Below, in pieces: positions 52,227 through 63,683 of a stretch of 64,000 nucleotides of DNA. Under the pieces are notes generated by a model, which was not told the origin of the DNA, ran no database searches, and saw nothing but the letters and a program-made list of their open reading frames with translations. Origin of the DNA: Tetramitus jugosus (lineage: Eukaryota > Heterolobosea > Eutetramitea > Acrasida > Vahlkampfiidae); assembly GCA_937625935.1 (NCBI GenBank), contig OW569350.1, forward strand, positions 62,001 through 126,000. The letters are read 5' to 3'. Made by a program: the position numbers and the translations under genes. The first letter of the stretch is position 1. Each line of letters starts with the position of its first letter.

Positions 52227-52572
52227 AGGATGAGGGCCTTATTTTTCCTCAGATATCTTTCACTTGAGTTCCAAAGCACTTCCCGCGGAGTCGGATTTTT
52301 GTTTCGAATCTTTGACCGTTGAAGGAGGCGGCAAATAAGAGGCCAAAAAAAGAGCTGCATAAAACGTATCTGTTGTTTCGAAAAGAAAACCCAGTGCAGA
52401 TCCCATTCAAAGTAACCGCGCATCTTGTCGTAATATCACCACAACTCTCTTCAAATTTTGTTCTTCAGTGAGCCCTCACACTGTTCACACACATAAGTTA
52501 TTCGTAAATAAGGTAGCCATCATCCAAGTAATAATACTAATCATAAAATACTAAATAATAATAATAGTAAGA
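52227..52572 (+). other. Intergenic region upstream of the DUF1765-like gene
   Basis: 346 bp. The last 80 bp before the ATG are extremely A/T-rich (ATAATA repeats), as expected for a core promoter or leader. No gene is seen. Confidence 0.4.
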
Positions 52573-55461
52573 ATGCCTTCATCAGCAAACAAGATCGTGA
52601 TATGGACCAGTGACCACAACAAACTGTTCAAGAATGTGTGCAAGAAGGGACCCAACAGCAGCCTCGCGGACCAACTGACAGAAGTCGCCACACTACTCGA
52701 CAGTGAATTCACTTTTCAATTTGACAAATCATCCACTTATTCCTCTCTATTCACAATCACACAACCCAGTTCACCATCCTCCACTTCACCACTCTCTGCC
52801 GTTACTACTAACAACAACAACAACAACAACAATCCTCTTGGCAAGAGTCCTAGCTCTCCTCCTCAATCATCCAACAGTAGCAACAATTCTGCATTTTTGG
52901 GATTGAGTTCACCATTTTCAGCTTCTTCCTCTGCATCTTCTTCCTCGTCATCACTGTTTCAAGGCAGTAACAATGACTCTGCTCTGATTCAATCCTCACA
53001 ACAAGAGAAGAGAAAACGGTTACAGGCAACACTCTTGTTCTTGGATGTGTGGAGGCACTTGTTGTCCATTATTGAATCTGTTTCATATACGGAGAGAAAG
53101 CTCTTGTTTCGAGTGATTGTCGGTTTAATGAAGAGAAGAGAGTTTGATGTCATTCATTTCAAATCGTCCAACATGTACCCTGATTTATCGAGCAATACTC
53201 CACCACAACAGACACTAACAATTCCACCAGCGACAGGTGGTCGTAATCGAAGCAACAGTGGTCAGAGTGGTTTCAGTGGACTCAAGCGATCAAAACCCAT
53301 CTCCATTGGCACAGGTGACCCATCAATATCACCAAGAGAAGGAACGAGCACTCTATCTAGTTTGTTTAGTGTGTTTGGAAACTCGAGTTCAGCATCCAAT
53401 GAGAGCATGAACGACAAGTTGGAAAATCAAGTGTTGCGACAATTCTTGGAGCTTTCATACAAGACACAAGAGTATGTGATCAAGAATGTGTTGAGCTCTA
53501 AGCAACATGATGCCATCTATGAAGAATTGTATCAATTCTGTGCTCAAGTCTTGGCCATCAATTGCTTCCGATTGTTTTCTCCTAGAGACACTCAATTCTT
53601 TGTAGAGGCGTTGTGTTTCAAGAGCTTTAACGCAAAGTTTGTCTCTTCTGAGTCTCATGACACCATACGGAGAAATGTCGATGGCGATGAAACAAGACAA
53701 ATCAGTTTAACATACACACCGTCCACTGAGTCATTCCGTTCACTACTCAAGAACAAGAAACAACAAGTGATGAACCGTTCTCTGAGTACGAGTGGTGTCA
53801 ACAGTGAAGAGACAGAAGAGTCAAAGCACATTGTGAATCGGTTGTTCCGATGCTATCGTGTCTTCTTCACCAATGAACTTCAGTCGATACGACGAGTGCT
53901 GACAGATGATGAGAAGAGTAACCTAATAATGGCAGTTCAATCTGCTCAGACATACCTACCAAGATTCGGTAGTAGCCACCTTTTCTTCTTCACCTTCTTT
54001 ACCGAATTTGTAAGACAGATTAGTCGCTTGATGAGCACTGAAACTGTGGATTATTGGCAATATGCACCTGGATATAAGCTCATTTTGGGACACTATGTTG
54101 AAATTGCTGTTCAGAACGTGAAGAACTACATGAAGAAGGATCTATACCCCGAACCAACATCAAACTATGGAAAAAGTTCCTCCAATTGGATTGGTTGCTC
54201 ATTCATTGCCATGAAAAATCCAGTGTTCTTAAATGTGTTGATGGAACTGGTGTTCAAGTATACGAGTGCATATAATTTGGATCAAGTCTTCTTCAGTTTG
54301 GTCTGGGTGGAGAGCTGGTTCAGAGAACTCAGTGTTCTCCAGCACAGCTTCCAACAATTTTTGCTCAACAATCACAGGTTACGCGAGCGATATCTCCAGG
54401 CACCTGATGGTACCAAGAACAAGATTGAAATATTTATTGGAGAATTGCCACCAAACTTTGATTATGATTTCTTTGAACGAGCTATTGATGCACTTCTCTC
54501 GACGCACCATTTCCAAATCATCACTCGAACACTCATTTTCTTGTATGAGGTGATGGATCTATTTAATGGCAAGGAACGATTGAAGCTCATTTATGAGTTC
54601 TTATTGAAGAAGCACTTCTTCTCGCTATTCTTGCACTGGAGTGAAGACGCTCGAGCGTGCTTCCATCGAATCCTGACATACAAGGTACAAAGGTATTCAA
54701 GAAGTGATTTTATCAATAATTCGCTGCCGAAACCAAAGTCATCAAACAAGCTTCCAGCAAGGAATGACAATTCATCATCAGTGCTCACTCAACCAATTTC
54801 TCTCCCTCAAGCATCACAACAACCGTCTGATCCATCATCTGACTCTGGAGAAAGACCAAGAAGAACTTCAATGTCTGGACCGCGACCAGTCGTGACAGAG
54901 GAGACAAACTATCATCACCAAGATGGTGGTCGTCACTCTCTTGATCTCCCATCTCGTCATCGACCGCTCACTGAGGAGACCATGTCAGCTCCAAAGAGCA
55001 AATTATCACTATGGCAGAGAGTTAGTCTTCGAAAGTCCAACAAAGAACCTAAAAAGAAAGTGTCTCAACAAACACTTCTGGATGAGCACTTGTCGTCAGA
55101 GTTTCAACGAACGGAAGAATCCATTGATATGGTGCTAAAGTCCAAAGCAGACTCTTATATCTCAGTGCTCTCCTCCTATGCAGACCAAGAACGAAATGCA
55201 CAATCAGTGGACTGTCAATTTTTTGCTGCAAACGGTCTACAGGTTCCCATGGAGCTCGTCAACTACATACCAAAAGCACTAGAGCAATATTCAAAGATTG
55301 AGAAGGAGAGTGCTCTGTGGCGCCAGAATACAACACAACACTTGATGGAACGTGAGAAGAAAATGGCCCAAACAGGACAGAGTGTATATTTGCGGCGAGT
55401 GCCCTATCCTCGCATCTCCTTCCCAAAGTTTGTGCTCAAATCCGACAACAGCAATGTGTAA
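52573..55461 (+). CDS. DUF1765-like protein
   Basis: 962 residues, single exon. Ser/Asn-rich tracts interrupt the N-terminal part. The conserved centre (about 490-720) is helical and includes YAPGYKLILGHYVEIAVQNVKNY, FLNVLMELVFKYTSAYNLDQVFFSLVWVESWF, and KHFFSLFLHWSEDARACFHRILTYKVQRY. This last motif (LFLHWSxxxRxxFHxLLxYK) is what I remember from the fungal and amoebal DUF1765 family, of unknown function. The C-terminal third is disordered and basic with a short conserved tail. Identity is moderate. Confidence 0.6.
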   Translation: MPSSANKIVIWTSDHNKLFKNVCKKGPNSSLADQLTEVATLLDSEFTFQFDKSSTYSSLFTITQPSSPSSTSPLSAVTTNNNNNNNNPLGKSPSSPPQSSNSSNNSAFLGLSSPFSASSSASSSSSSLFQGSNNDSALIQSSQQEKRKRLQATLLFLDVWRHLLSIIESVSYTERKLLFRVIVGLMKRREFDVIHFKSSNMYPDLSSNTPPQQTLTIPPATGGRNRSNSGQSGFSGLKRSKPISIGTGDPSISPREGTSTLSSLFSVFGNSSSASNESMNDKLENQVLRQFLELSYKTQEYVIKNVLSSKQHDAIYEELYQFCAQVLAINCFRLFSPRDTQFFVEALCFKSFNAKFVSSESHDTIRRNVDGDETRQISLTYTPSTESFRSLLKNKKQQVMNRSLSTSGVNSEETEESKHIVNRLFRCYRVFFTNELQSIRRVLTDDEKSNLIMAVQSAQTYLPRFGSSHLFFFTFFTEFVRQISRLMSTETVDYWQYAPGYKLILGHYVEIAVQNVKNYMKKDLYPEPTSNYGKSSSNWIGCSFIAMKNPVFLNVLMELVFKYTSAYNLDQVFFSLVWVESWFRELSVLQHSFQQFLLNNHRLRERYLQAPDGTKNKIEIFIGELPPNFDYDFFERAIDALLSTHHFQIITRTLIFLYEVMDLFNGKERLKLIYEFLLKKHFFSLFLHWSEDARACFHRILTYKVQRYSRSDFINNSLPKPKSSNKLPARNDNSSSVLTQPISLPQASQQPSDPSSDSGERPRRTSMSGPRPVVTEETNYHHQDGGRHSLDLPSRHRPLTEETMSAPKSKLSLWQRVSLRKSNKEPKKKVSQQTLLDEHLSSEFQRTEESIDMVLKSKADSYISVLSSYADQERNAQSVDCQFFAANGLQVPMELVNYIPKALEQYSKIEKESALWRQNTTQHLMEREKKMAQTGQSVYLRRVPYPRISFPKFVLKSDNSNV

Positions 55462-55939
55462 GCAGTGCCATCATATTCGCTATTGATGTTATTCGACACA
55501 TTGGAAGCGTGCATTACGAACGAATCCTGTTGCATCATCCATTACAAGCTTCTAACCAGAGTTCGCTGCCCCAGTTCTGCAGTTTTCTGTAAGCTGTCAC
55601 ATTCTACGGAGGAAAAATTGCGCGCGAAATTGACCTCACTAGGGCAAGACGCGCCGCTTGCACGAACGTGTAGTTCTCAACAACTCAAATAAATAGTCGT
55701 TGCTCGTTTGAATTGTCCGATTTTTCTCCTGGACTTCGACCAATTTAGATGAGTCAAGCATGGTGTGTTGTGAATAGGAATATATCACACAACACACCGA
55801 CTCCTCCAGAGGCTTGCATCCCACACACATCCAAAGGGCTCACAAAAGCAACCTCAACTTTGTGTTTAACATACGAGAGGCACAAACAACAACCAACAAC
55901 AAAAAACAAACAACCATTGTTTTCACACAAGACATCCGG
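55462..55939. other. Intergenic region upstream of the multi-pass membrane protein
   Basis: 478 bp. The last part before ATG 55940 is rich in CAA/ACA. No conserved frame or RNA fold is visible. Confidence 0.4.
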
Positions 55940-56883
55940 ATGTCGAATTTTATCGCAACAACAACAACAGCAACGACGATAATCGGCAGATCGGTACCGA
56001 TACTGTGGATGGATCAAGTTGAAAATGCCAATCTCATCACATCCTTCTTCTTTTTCGTTTGTCTCTTTGCTGCCGTTCTACTCGTTCTCGTTCTCGTCAA
56101 ACAAACCATTGTCAATTGCTATATACCACAGTACTTGTCCTATTTATCAACATCTGTCGTCAACAATCACAACAACAATCACAACAATCATAGCAGCAAA
56201 TATTTGTTGACGAATTTACCAGTGCTATCATCACTCGCTGCAGCAGCAGCATCTACTCTTACTCCTCATACGACAAGTACTACCACCAATACTACTCCTA
56301 CTACTACTATTGCTACTCCTACTACTCCATTGCTTCTCTCCACCAATGCAATAACAACTTTTGCTACTACAAGTGTCAAGAATGATGCTGATGCGGATGA
56401 GGATGCTGATGATACTGATGATACAAATAACACTCTATCAACACCACCTACATCCTCTCTCTCATCACCACCAACAACACCAACAACACCAACAACAATA
56501 GCATCAACAACAGCATCACATCATCATCAACAACAACAACAATCAACATCACTGTTCAACTACTCGGCTGCAACAGCCGTTCTCAGTCAATTCACATCCA
56601 GTACCATGAGTTCCATTTGTCTCATCCATGCCATTACGAGCATGGTTGAATATTTGTGCATTTTTTTGACCAATGAATTGGATTTACAGTTGGTAGTCGG
56701 AGGATTCAAGATTTATTATGGAGTGATTCATTTCATTTATTATGCGTGTGAGATGAGTGTAGCATATTGGATTGTGTTTCATGTGTTTAGAAATCGATTC
56801 ATGTTGAATGGAATGATTCAACAGTATTTTTCATTGTCAACATCTTCTTCATCATCTCAACAGCATGCTGCTGCAAATAGTCA

Positions 56884-56918
<35 letters not shown>

Positions 56919-58243
56919 ATAATAGTAATATAAGTAGTAATAGTGTGAGTAGTAGTGTAAGTAGCAGTAGTAGTAGTAGTAGTAGAAGCAATGCTGCGAC
57001 TGTTATCAACAAGAGACACAATAGTAGTAGTTTGCATGATGCAGAGTATGATGTCATGATGTCATCATCACCTTTATTATCATCATCACCAACACCACCA
57101 CCAACACCACTACTATTATCATCACCAACAACAACAAGCAATGATGAAAAGAATCATCATCATCAGCGCACACAATCCTCATCATCCCCATGGAAGAATA
57201 ATCAACAACAACAACAGCAGCAACAGGAAAACACATTTCAACAACAGTATTTGCAACCATTGGAGTTGAAACGATTGAATCGTATTCGCTATCTCTTTTG
57301 TTCATGTGTGATTATTGGTTCAGTGTTGAGTCGATCATTCATCTATATCATGTGGAGTGAGGATGATGTGTCTCTTTTGATGCACGAGGGAGCATCGTAC
57401 AAGCTGGGGAGTGTGCGATCTTGGGTGTTTTTATTGTTTTCTGGATTGCCATCAGCGTTTTCACTCTATTATTCGGCTCAAATTCTGTATCGACTGATGC
57501 AGAGCATATCAGACATTTTGTCCAGCAGAAGTAGTAGTGGTAGTAGCAGCAGCAGCGGCAGTAATAGTGGTAGTAGTATGATAAACAATGGAAGTATTAA
57601 TGTCAGTAGCAGTGGTAGTATCAGTATTAACATTGGTGGTGGTCATAGCAGTGAGTCGAAGCGACGCAATGTTTCTACTTATGCAGTTGTGAGATTTTGC
57701 AATCGATTGCGTCACTTGTGGAAAGTTGTCTGTGCTTCCTTTTATTTTGTTCTCATGCAAGAGTTTTGCTTGGTTTCTGTAAGACAGGAGACAGCTGCTT
57801 CTCCGTCGAGTGCAGGTGGTCACAGCCGAAAGAATATAATTGTGGACGTGACGGATGATACGGCGCGTGGTTCAATTATTACACCATCTTTTAATTCGAC
57901 AGAGAGAACCTTGGCCACTTCGGCAGCTAGTATTCTCAAGTCAACATTTATTTATTTTATTTTGTCAATCATTCTGCAGTGCAAGAATGTAGTCGAGTTT
58001 GTGGCTGTTTGGACAATTAACTTCCGTTCTCAATCAAATGCCATTGGAACAGTTATGAATTATGGTCCAATACTATCCAGAGGAATTCTCTGCTGCTTGT
58101 TCATTTCATTCTCAATGCTCTACTTTTTGCCCTTTAATCGAACCAGAGGTAGAAAGGTCAAATCAGCAACAGCAACATCTTATCTAATCTTGTCCCATTT
58201 CAGTCAATCTAATAAACCAAGGCAGAAGTACTTGCCTTTTTAG
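55940..58243 (+). CDS. Multi-pass (about seven) membrane protein with long Ser/Thr/Gln runs
   Basis: 767 residues from ATG 55940 (the frame upstream starts only at TTG 55814). Hydrophobic segments are at about 32-55 (ITSFFFFVCLFAAVLLVLVLV), 210-230, 245-275, 450-470, 490-510, 675-700 and 720-745. The loops between them hold Thr/Pro, poly-Ser, poly-Gln and Ser/Gly tracts encoded by trinucleotide repeats. There is no signal peptide apart from the first segment. The count of about seven would suit a GPCR-like or THH1/TOM1-like protein, but I see no family motif. Function unknown. Confidence 0.6.
56884..56918. repeat. (TAG)n trinucleotide tract in a coding exon
   Basis: About eleven TAG/AGT units, read in frame as AGT (Ser). 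A similar run follows at about 56960-56985. Such perfect runs are prone to length change and are in frame, so changes would alter only the loop length. Confidence 0.85.
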
Positions 58244-58274
58244 ATGATAAATCATAGTAGGGAGGTCTTGTTTG

Positions 58275-60709
58275 CTACGAGAAATATTTATTGAGGAGAT
58301 CTCGAAGTGGCTGCAGGGTATCACTTGCAAATTCATGTCTCGATTTCAACAGCAAAGGAGTGGAAGGCGAACCGTAGGAGCTGGAGGAGTGGGTAGAAAA
58401 AGATTCTTGCTCAGAGCAAGGACTATAACGAGGCACTTTGGGTACGATGAGGACGGTATCTCCTCCTTCAACTTCCCTCGAGAGCCGTTCTAGCGAGTGC
58501 AAGGAATTAGTAGATAAACAGCTGCTCGATCTTGAAGAAGTTGTTTGAGTCGAGGAGCACCTTCTCGAAGATACTGATTCCGTTGTTGGGAAATAAGTGG
58601 TAGAGAATGGTTTGTCAAGAGATGTACCATCAATTGTGCTCAGGTCATAGTTGTCGGTCTGTGAAGCATTATCAATGGAGTCCTTATGATGGATCGAATG
58701 TTGTTGGGAATTCTTTAGAGAGTCCAGCGATACCTCGACCTTCTTCAACCGGTGCTCTGCATTATAGATATTAACAGCTATGGCACATTGTGAGTCATGG
58801 TAAATTGATGAATCAGGAATCTTGCTAACAATGTTGCATGACTCTGTTTGAACTTCGATTTCCTTCGCATGTTGAGGCAGTGGTTTTGATGAGTTATCCC
58901 TTGTTGTGAAGTTTGCAAAACGATTAGGCGTTGAGAATCTTGTTGAAGTCTGATCAGGCTCAATCGTTTCGGATATGGTATGACTTATCTTCTCTCCAGC
59001 TGTTTTCCGTTTGGCAGGGAAACGAGATCGATGTTGAATCCATTCCTGTACATCGCTTTCTGCATCAGGGGAGTAGCTTAAGTGGAAACCGGAGGAAATA
59101 TGCGAAGGAACAGAATTGCTTCTCTGTGATGCAGTGGACTGAGGAGTTGGTGGCAATAGGGGTGAAGGAAGAGGCGATGGAAGCTTATGATTCGTGGGTT
59201 GGTTGAACGTTTCGATGGGTGTAGGAGCATAGCTGCATTCATGAACTTCAGAGAGATGCTTTTCCTCTATCTTTTCCGGTTGTTCAATTGTCTTGTTGGG
59301 ACTGTGTTTCTCAGAGATTCCACAATCTTGATTGTTGACTGCTGAAGCAGTTGGAGCCTCTGAAGATACTTCGGACGTTCGATCGTTATAATCCAGCAGG
59401 GATAGAGAATTTGACAATACACTCAGCCCTTGCCCTCCTCCAGGAGAGTACCACGATTGTAGACTATCAGGAGATTGTAGTGGAGTAATTTTCTTCGTTG
59501 GGGATGGAGTTTCCTTCTTGAACGAGTTCATGGGAACCAGCTTTTTAGGAGAGTACTTCTTCTGGAATACTGGTGCCATAACTTCTGAATTCGATATGAG
59601 AGGGTTGTTCATTCCATTCTTCACTTCGTTGAACAACTTAAGAACTAGTTGTTGTCTCCTCATCTTCGATTGTTGAGATTTTTCTATCAAAATCAGAGCT
59701 TCCTGCGATACTTCCTCATCATATGTTGTTTCCTCCTGGCTAGAGTTTGATTGATTCGCATTCTTTCTCAAATTCTTCTTTGAAGAGCGAGTGCTGAGAG
59801 ATCTATAATTCAATTTTTTACCCTTACTTCGGAGCGAGTTCGCTGAAGATAAACTTGTTCTGCTGGTCGATGTTGAGTTCTGTGTTGAATTGCTGCTCCG
59901 ACTGCTGGAACGACCTGATTTGCTCGAATTGATTGTACGTACACTTGTTTGCTGAGAGTTATTCGTTGACTTATGACGTGGAATAGAGGATCTACTGCTA
60001 CTATGATCGGTTGAAACATCCCCTTGATCAGATAAAGACTGCGCCAGTCGAGTAAGCTCCACATGAATGGAGTCGTTCAGAGTTGAGTTGGAATTGGTGA
60101 CCATAGTTACTTCAGTCACATCATCCTTTGTTTCAATGTTGCTCTGATCTATGTAAGCTCTCTCTTCGTCATAAAGTGTTCTACTCGGGTGTTTGGACAC
60201 GGAGCTAAGAGAAGATATGTATTGTGAGTTGGTGAAACATAAGCATTAGATAAAATCATAAATCATCCATACTTTTCAGAATATTTCCGTATGTAGGCAT
60301 CCAGTAACTCAGATACTGACTCTGTTGAGATAGTGGAGGTTTGGGTAAACGATCTACAATTCGCAAACAAAAGGATTGTTAGCTCTTCGAACACCTCCTA
60401 TGCATTAACACACACTGGTTGCTAGCTGTGAACATACCTGTTCGATGACGCATTGGTTGAAAAGGAGGAGTTTGAAGAGATAGAGGAGTCAACACAACTA
60501 GAATTAGAGCTACGACGCGAGATTTCTAAAGCTCTATAGTGCATTGTGTCCACAGCTCGACGCATATGTTCCAAGTGGAAAGACAAGGAACTGTCTTTGA
60601 TACCACTCTTGCTCTGGTGTCCACACGTGCTATTGCCATCATCTGAAGTAGAACTTGGAAGAATAGATGAGTTGATTGAGGAAACAGAGGAGCAAGAGCT
60701 GTTCATCAT
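58275..60709 (-). CDS. Ser-rich disordered protein, function unknown
   Basis: Three exons, 60709-60438, 60353-60273 and 60204-58275, give 760 residues. All junctions are GTATGT or GTATGG to AG and keep frame (ASSNR-SFTQTS and YSEN-SVSKHPS). Apart from two short helical segments (SFHLEHMRRAVDTMHYRALEI and VSELLDAYIRKYS) and the C-terminal DTLQPLRDLLNKYF, the protein is Ser/Thr/Asn/Arg-rich and probably phosphorylated. I recognise no domain. Its stop is 31 bp from the stop of the membrane-protein gene (convergent). Confidence 0.65.
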
Positions 60710-60844
60710 ATATTTTAGTCACTAGTTTGTTCATGAAACGTTTTCTGGGTGGCGCCAAAACAGGCGCGCTTCTGCTTACGAAGTCCCGACTGAAGGACGA
60801 AAAATCGAAATGTGTGTTCGTTTCAAGGAAACGTATCAGAGTCC

Positions 60845-63571
60845 TTAATAACTTGGTTGTAAGGATCTTATCGTCAAGTACTTGACGAACAATTGTTCAT
60901 CAATGGGCGACTTATTTAACGTGAAAAATGAAACAACTTTCGGTCCATCCATTGGGATGATTGCGAAACCATTGTCACTGAATCTTCCCCGTATTTCATT
61001 CGTGTCTAAATCGAGCCACGTAAAGAGAGCTACATTATCCGAAATTAGTGTGATATCTAGACTGTGTGGCGTGGTTCTGGTGAGTCTCAATACTTGAATG
61101 TGAGCCGGACGTAGCTCCACTTCCAATAAACTCTCACTTGGATAAAAGATGTTCTCTGATACAACCATGGATTGATTATGATAATCACACAAGGATAAGT
61201 GAAGAAAACATTGGCTTCTTTTCGTACAGGAACCGTCCGATAAATACTCGTCCAATTTTTGCGATAAAACCCTGGTTGATGTCAATGGAGCAACTGTAGC
61301 CACTTGGCTTGCACTCGATAGCAACTTGCCTGAATGATATTCGATAAAACGAATCCTATAGATCGCTGTGCGAGGTTCAAGCTTATCACTAGTTATGAAT
61401 GCGGAATACTGGCCATCTTGCTCATAGGAACTGATCAACATGCTGCTAAAAAAGTTTCGAGCAAAGTACTGAAGCAATTTCCACTTTCCGCCGTACTCCA
61501 TGCTACTCCAATCAACGGTTTGCCAAATACTATTCAACTGCCAATAGAGGGCACCCATAGTTTGCGCATCTTGCTGATTTCTATTTGTTCTGTAGTACTC
61601 CGTCTGTGCTTTTATGCATATAGCCTGAATAATCTGACTCAGGTAAATAAAATCTGAGAGCTTAGGACTGTCGGACACTGTGAAGTAATTTTGAATCTGA
61701 TTCAGTATCTGTTGTTGTCCATTTCTGTGATGTTGTCGATGCATCATCAAATTTGAAAAGGGGCTGAGTAATTCTGATTCATTTCTTGCTATCGTTCTCA
61801 AGGAAACCATTGAAGGAAATGATTGCCAACCATATTCACTTATAAATCTACCTCGAGGAAAATTTGAAACTTGTGTACACAGTGCATTATAATTATAGTA
61901 GTGAACATCTCCCATATTCGTTGAGTATGGATTCGTCCAGTATCCGACTAAGGGATCCTCAGACACAATGCCATTTGAAGGAGAACTGATCCAAAATTCT
62001 CTTGTTTTATCGACACTCTTCACTGCGTAATAAACTGTGTCAAAATAGAGAGCAGCATAATCAACTTCATATCTTGCCTTATTCTGGCTGTTCATGTCTG
62101 GACCATACCATGTCTCACCCCACAAGCTGGCCTCGTTTTCATTATTTCCAGACCAAAGAGCGATCGACGGGTGATGATGCAACCGTTCTATTTGTTCAAT
62201 GACTTCTATCCTAATATTTTCGAGAAACTGGGAATCTCTTGGATAGTTGGCACAAGCAAACATCATCTCCTGCCAAACTAAAATGCCCAATTGGTCGCAC
62301 CGTTCATAAAAGTAATCCGATTGATAGAGCCCACCACCCCAAACCCTAATCATATTCATGTTTGAATCTCTAACGCTATCCAATAAGTCATCAACATCTC
62401 TGTTTGTGACCCTGTCTAAGAATGAGTCCATGGGAATGAAGTTTGCACCTTTGGCGAATATCGGTATTCCATTCACATTGAAGTAAAAGCTTCTACTATC
62501 TGTTTGTTCTTCACTGTCGATTAGATCCGTAACTAGCTTAATATCTCTGAATCCGACAGTAATCAATCGATAGTCGATTGGTTGTCTATCTGGCGATGAC
62601 AACTGAACCGTAATGTTATAGAGAACCGGATTTCCATACCCGTTTGGCCACCAGAGTTCCACATCTGAAACCACCTTAACTGTATCAAGTTTATTGACAC
62701 CAGGGTTTAGCTTCATGAGAACGGTAGAATTCTCTTTTGGGAGCAGAATGTCAATTCGTACATCTCTCGGCTCATTTCCTGCTAGGAACATATAGGTTGC
62801 GATTGAAGTTTTAAATTGCTTGTATGAATGCATTGCTTCAGTTTGAACAACAACCTTGTCTATTCGTGCTGACTTCTTGGGAAGCAATCGTATGTATATA
62901 TCTTTGTGAATTGCTTGAGTTGGGAACGATGGACCCCAGTCCCAAGCAAATGAACTCTGCATCTTTCGGATATAATTCCGATATGGCTCTCCAGAGAATG
63001 CTTCAATATCATCACTACTCGGCACAAAATATGGATACTTATTCCTTCTGTCTCTGGAGTATGAAAGCGCAGATGTGAACGATATGGATAGACGTGATCC
63101 AACCTGAACATTTTTCAACACTGGCAATGTCCATCGTCTGAACATGTTGTCACTCTTTCCCAGAATGACATTATCCAGTTTAATTTGTGAAACAGTGTCC
63201 AATCCATCACAAACAATTTCACAAACAAACTCTTGCTCGCAGTTGAAAAATCGATCAAATGAGTACTCATATGTCCAATTGTCATGAACGATCCACTTTT
63301 GCAAAAGGTCATTATAACCAAAGTAGGGTTCAGATATCAAACCGTGCTTCAACAGATGCATATGCACAGATCCAGGTATGCGGATGTCTCCTTTCAACAC
63401 AATAGACTCGTTGGCATTTCTCAACATCCACAGGTCTGGATCGTTGAGCATGAATGTAGATGTGCCAGATTTGTTTGTTGCCCATTTGGATGTTGTTCCT
63501 TGGCCAAATGGAACAATGAAACAACAGATCACAAAGCAAAAAAGACACAAGTTCTGAACGGCAGATTTCAT
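60845..63571 (-). CDS. MANBA: Secreted/lysosomal beta-mannosidase (GH2)
   Basis: 908 residues, single exon. A signal peptide is clear (KSAVQNLCLFCFVICCFIVPFGQG). GH2 features in order: an N-terminal jelly-roll (WTYEYSFDRFF), GFRDIKLV, IPIFAKGANFIPMDSF, RVWGGGLYQSDYFYERCDQLGI and the acid/base site ALWSGNNENEASLWGE (Glu of NNE). The nucleophile is in FISEYGWQSFPS. Both catalytic Glu residues are present. N-glycosylation sequons (NES, NWT, NIT) fit a secretory route. The enzyme removes beta-mannose from the core of N-glycans or from dietary mannans; in an amoeba it is likely a phagolysosomal digestive enzyme. Confidence 0.93.
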   Translation of the reverse strand: MKSAVQNLCLFCFVICCFIVPFGQGTTSKWATNKSGTSTFMLNDPDLWMLRNANESIVLKGDIRIPGSVHMHLLKHGLISEPYFGYNDLLQKWIVHDNWTYEYSFDRFFNCEQEFVCEIVCDGLDTVSQIKLDNVILGKSDNMFRRWTLPVLKNVQVGSRLSISFTSALSYSRDRRNKYPYFVPSSDDIEAFSGEPYRNYIRKMQSSFAWDWGPSFPTQAIHKDIYIRLLPKKSARIDKVVVQTEAMHSYKQFKTSIATYMFLAGNEPRDVRIDILLPKENSTVLMKLNPGVNKLDTVKVVSDVELWWPNGYGNPVLYNITVQLSSPDRQPIDYRLITVGFRDIKLVTDLIDSEEQTDSRSFYFNVNGIPIFAKGANFIPMDSFLDRVTNRDVDDLLDSVRDSNMNMIRVWGGGLYQSDYFYERCDQLGILVWQEMMFACANYPRDSQFLENIRIEVIEQIERLHHHPSIALWSGNNENEASLWGETWYGPDMNSQNKARYEVDYAALYFDTVYYAVKSVDKTREFWISSPSNGIVSEDPLVGYWTNPYSTNMGDVHYYNYNALCTQVSNFPRGRFISEYGWQSFPSMVSLRTIARNESELLSPFSNLMMHRQHHRNGQQQILNQIQNYFTVSDSPKLSDFIYLSQIIQAICIKAQTEYYRTNRNQQDAQTMGALYWQLNSIWQTVDWSSMEYGGKWKLLQYFARNFFSSMLISSYEQDGQYSAFITSDKLEPRTAIYRIRFIEYHSGKLLSSASQVATVAPLTSTRVLSQKLDEYLSDGSCTKRSQCFLHLSLCDYHNQSMVVSENIFYPSESLLEVELRPAHIQVLRLTRTTPHSLDITLISDNVALFTWLDLDTNEIRGRFSDNGFAIIPMDGPKVVSFFTLNKSPIDEQLFVKYLTIRSLQPSY

Positions 63572-63683
63572 TTCTTTTGGTTTTTTCTAATTCACCGATT
63601 CAAGCAGACCAGAACTCAAGAAACTTGACAAACTAGAATGATACAGTATTTACATTTATTAATTTGTGAGAATCGAGAGTATT

